From: Myxococcales bacterium
GTDB taxonomy: Bacteria; Myxococcota_A; Polyangia; Nannocystales; Nannocystaceae
Length of the DNA stretch: 6,535 nucleotides
NCBI GenBank assembly: GCA_020431135.1
Contig: JAGQIT010000248.1
Coordinates: 1 to 6,535, forward strand
Direction of reading: 5' to 3'
Made by a program: the position numbers and the translations under genes. Position 1 is the first letter of the stretch, and each line of letters begins with the position of its first letter. A model generated the notes under the pieces. The model was not told where the DNA came from. It ran no database searches and saw only the letters and a list, made by a program, of their open reading frames with translations. This document shows positions 5,397-6,535 of the stretch, piece by piece.

Positions 5397-5941
5397 TCGC
5401 GCAGCGCCGGCTCGGGGACGTCCGGGGGGATCGCCGGCTCGCGCCCGAGGAGCGCCAAGACCAGGTGCCCAGCGATCGACAGGGCGCCGAGCGCCAGCCC
5501 GACGACGACGCCGCTGTCGACGATCCCCCGCCACGGCTGCTCGAGCCCGCGGACGATCATCACCAGGACGATGACGCCGATGAGGATCGTCCACGAGACG
5601 ATCCGCCGGACCTTCGTCGCGTGGATCAGCCCCATCGAGAAGAGCGGCGCCAGGACCACGAGGTAGCCCCGCGGGTTGCGCGAGAGCCACAGCGCCCGGG
5701 CGACGACCCGCGGGGAGAAGGCGCGGTGGAAGCCGCGGTAGCCCTCGGTGTAGGCCATGAAGAGGATCCACGCGGCGGCCGCGGCCCACAGCGCCGGCGT
5801 CATCATGCCGCTGCGCACCGGCTCGACCGCGAGCGGCCACAGGCGGACGACCGCGTTGGCGAGGAGGCCCAAGACGCCGCCAACGCCCCAGGCGACGATC
5901 ATCAAGGAGGTCATCGTGGGGCGTTGTGCGGGGTCGGCCAC
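5393..5941 (-). CDS. uncharacterised membrane protein, about five transmembrane segments
   Basis: This is a protein of 182 residues from the GTG at 5941, or 173 from the ATG at 5914. Hydrophobic segments lie at about residues 12-34, 47-65, 92-106, 114-132 and 142-165, separated by short Arg-rich loops. Between segments two and three is a striking polar loop, FMAYTEGYRGFHRAFSPRVVARA (about 61-83), rich in Tyr, Arg and Phe and the part most likely to be functional. The C-terminal tail is Pro/acidic and soluble. I do not recognise the family. Neither start has a good Shine-Dalgarno sequence, and a similar ACAACGCC stretch sits just upstream of both. The ATG keeps the first membrane segment intact and is equally plausible. 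It lies 28 nt downstream of the sigma-70 gene on the same strand, so the two are probably co-transcribed. Whether it is functionally linked to the sigma factor is unknown. Confidence 0.85.
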   Translation of the reverse strand: MADPAQRPTMTSLMIVAWGVGGVLGLLANAVVRLWPLAVEPVRSGMMTPALWAAAAAWILFMAYTEGYRGFHRAFSPRVVARALWLSRNPRGYLVVLAPLFSMGLIHATKVRRIVSWTILIGVIVLVMIVRGLEQPWRGIVDSGVVVGLALGALSIAGHLVLALLGREPAIPPDVPEPALRD

Positions 5942-5969
5942 GGGCGGCGTTGTACCGCCGTCGCCGGGC

Positions 5970-6535
5970 TCAGTCGAGGAGCTCGCGCGAGCGGAATTCG
6001 CTGCGGAGCTTGCCGAGCGCCTGCTCCTGGAGCTGGCGGATGCGCTCGCGCGAGAGCGAGTAGGTCTCGCCGATCTCCTTGAGGGTCATGCGGCGCTCGT
6101 CGTCGAGGCCCATGCGCTTGCGGAGGATGTCGGCCTCCATCGGCGTCAGCGAGGTGAAGACCTCCTTGAGCGTGTCAAAGAGGAGCTGGTTCTCGATGAG
6201 CTCGGGCGTCTCGACGAGGCTCGGATCCTCGAGGGTGTCGAGCATCGTCCGGTCGCGATCCTCGCCGAGCGGCTGATCGAGGCTCAGCGGGTTCTCGACG
6301 AGGGACCAGCGCATCCGCGAGATCCGCTCGACGCTGACGCCGGTGAGCTCAGCGACCTCCGCGTCGGTCGGCCGGCGGCCGTGCTCGGCCTCGAACGCGC
6401 GGCGGGCCTTCCGGACCTTGTTGTAGGCGTCGATCATGTGGACCGGCAGGCGGACGGCGCGGGCCTTGTCGGCGATCGCCCGGCTGATCGCGTGGCGGAT
6501 CCACCAGCTCCCGTAGGTCGAGAAGCGGAAGCCCT
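5970..6535 (-). CDS. sigma-70 family RNA polymerase sigma factor (RpoD-like, group 1/2), C-terminal part
   Basis: This shows the last 187 residues of a sigma-70 factor; the N-terminal part lies beyond the right edge. The visible protein opens in region 2.3/2.4, FRFSTYGSWWIRHAISRAI then ADKARAVRLPVHMID, the -10 melting and recognition helices. Region 3 follows at about residues 33-80 (KVRKARRAFEAEHGRRPTDAEVAELTGVS). Region 4 is at about 125-180, with the -35-binding helix-turn-helix in TLKEIGETYSLSRERIRQLQ. Having region 3 makes it a primary-like factor, not an ECF. Region 2.4 resembles RpoD more than RpoS or RpoH. The end QLQEQALGKLRSEFRSRELLD departs from the usual RpoD ending (QIEAKALRKLR, then an HPSRS-like motif), which favours an alternative group 2 factor over the housekeeping one. 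An internal Met (6437) is not the start, because the conserved region continues upstream of it. A membrane-protein gene follows after 28 nt. Confidence 0.95.
   Translation of the reverse strand, partial: GFRFSTYGSWWIRHAISRAIADKARAVRLPVHMIDAYNKVRKARRAFEAEHGRRPTDAEVAELTGVSVERISRMRWSLVENPLSLDQPLGEDRDRTMLDTLEDPSLVETPELIENQLLFDTLKEVFTSLTPMEADILRKRMGLDDERRMTLKEIGETYSLSRERIRQLQEQALGKLRSEFRSRELLD

Noticed and set aside
4143..5840. 565-codon open frame on the minus strand
   Set aside because: Its product is low-complexity Arg/Ala/Gly/Val with no family signal, and it lies antisense to a clear lipoprotein gene and out of frame with the membrane-protein gene. Such frames are expected at this GC content.

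Overview
The window is a GC-rich, tightly packed stretch of bacterial chromosome. Third codon positions are almost all G or C, so most reading frames stay open by chance. The gene set suggests a myxobacterium (Myxococcota), probably of the Nannocystis/Plesiocystis/Enhygromyxa group. The pointers are a PknB-type Ser/Thr kinase of 'HRDFKPEN' type next to an ECF sigma factor, two lipoproteins with short Cys-rich C-x(n)-C modules (one with a long Thr/Ser linker), and a further sigma-70. This placement is an inference; the window has no rRNA or other marker gene.

Layout, left to right. (1) 1-685 (-): N-terminal 228 residues of a Ser/Thr protein kinase that runs off the left edge. (2) 722-1342 (+): an ECF-type sigma factor, transcribed divergently from the kinase, with only 36 nt between the two GTG starts. 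(3) 1585-2343 (+) and 2340-3431 (+): a GNAT-like protein and an enolase-superfamily enzyme (muconate cycloisomerase / N-acylamino-acid racemase type), joined by an ATGA stop/start overlap. (4) 3432-3611: a convergent intergenic spacer full of DNA symmetry. It holds a 30-bp-arm inverted repeat, a small hairpin over a 14-bp tandem duplication, and an 18-bp perfect palindrome. (5) 3612-4133 (-): a small lipoprotein with a YfaP/DUF2135-like beta domain. (6) 4374-5198 (+): a second lipoprotein, divergent from the first across 240 nt, with a Thr/Ser-rich stalk, a Cys cluster and a PPC-like C-terminal region. (7) 5393-5941 (-): an uncharacterised protein with about five membrane segments. (8) 5970-6535 (-): the C-terminal 187 residues of a primary-like sigma-70 factor, entering from the right edge and lying 28 nt upstream of the membrane-protein gene on the same strand.

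How the genes may work together. The kinase and the ECF factor look like a paired signalling unit. The GNAT and enolase genes are almost certainly co-translated and likely act on one small-molecule pathway, conceivably amino-acid N-acylation followed by epimerisation. The two divergent lipoproteins are probably envelope or surface proteins. The right-hand sigma factor and membrane protein may be co-transcribed. There is no sign of CRISPR, a mobile element, tRNA, rRNA or a defence system. The least explained parts are the GNAT-enolase pair, the structured spacer at 3433-3611 and the membrane protein.
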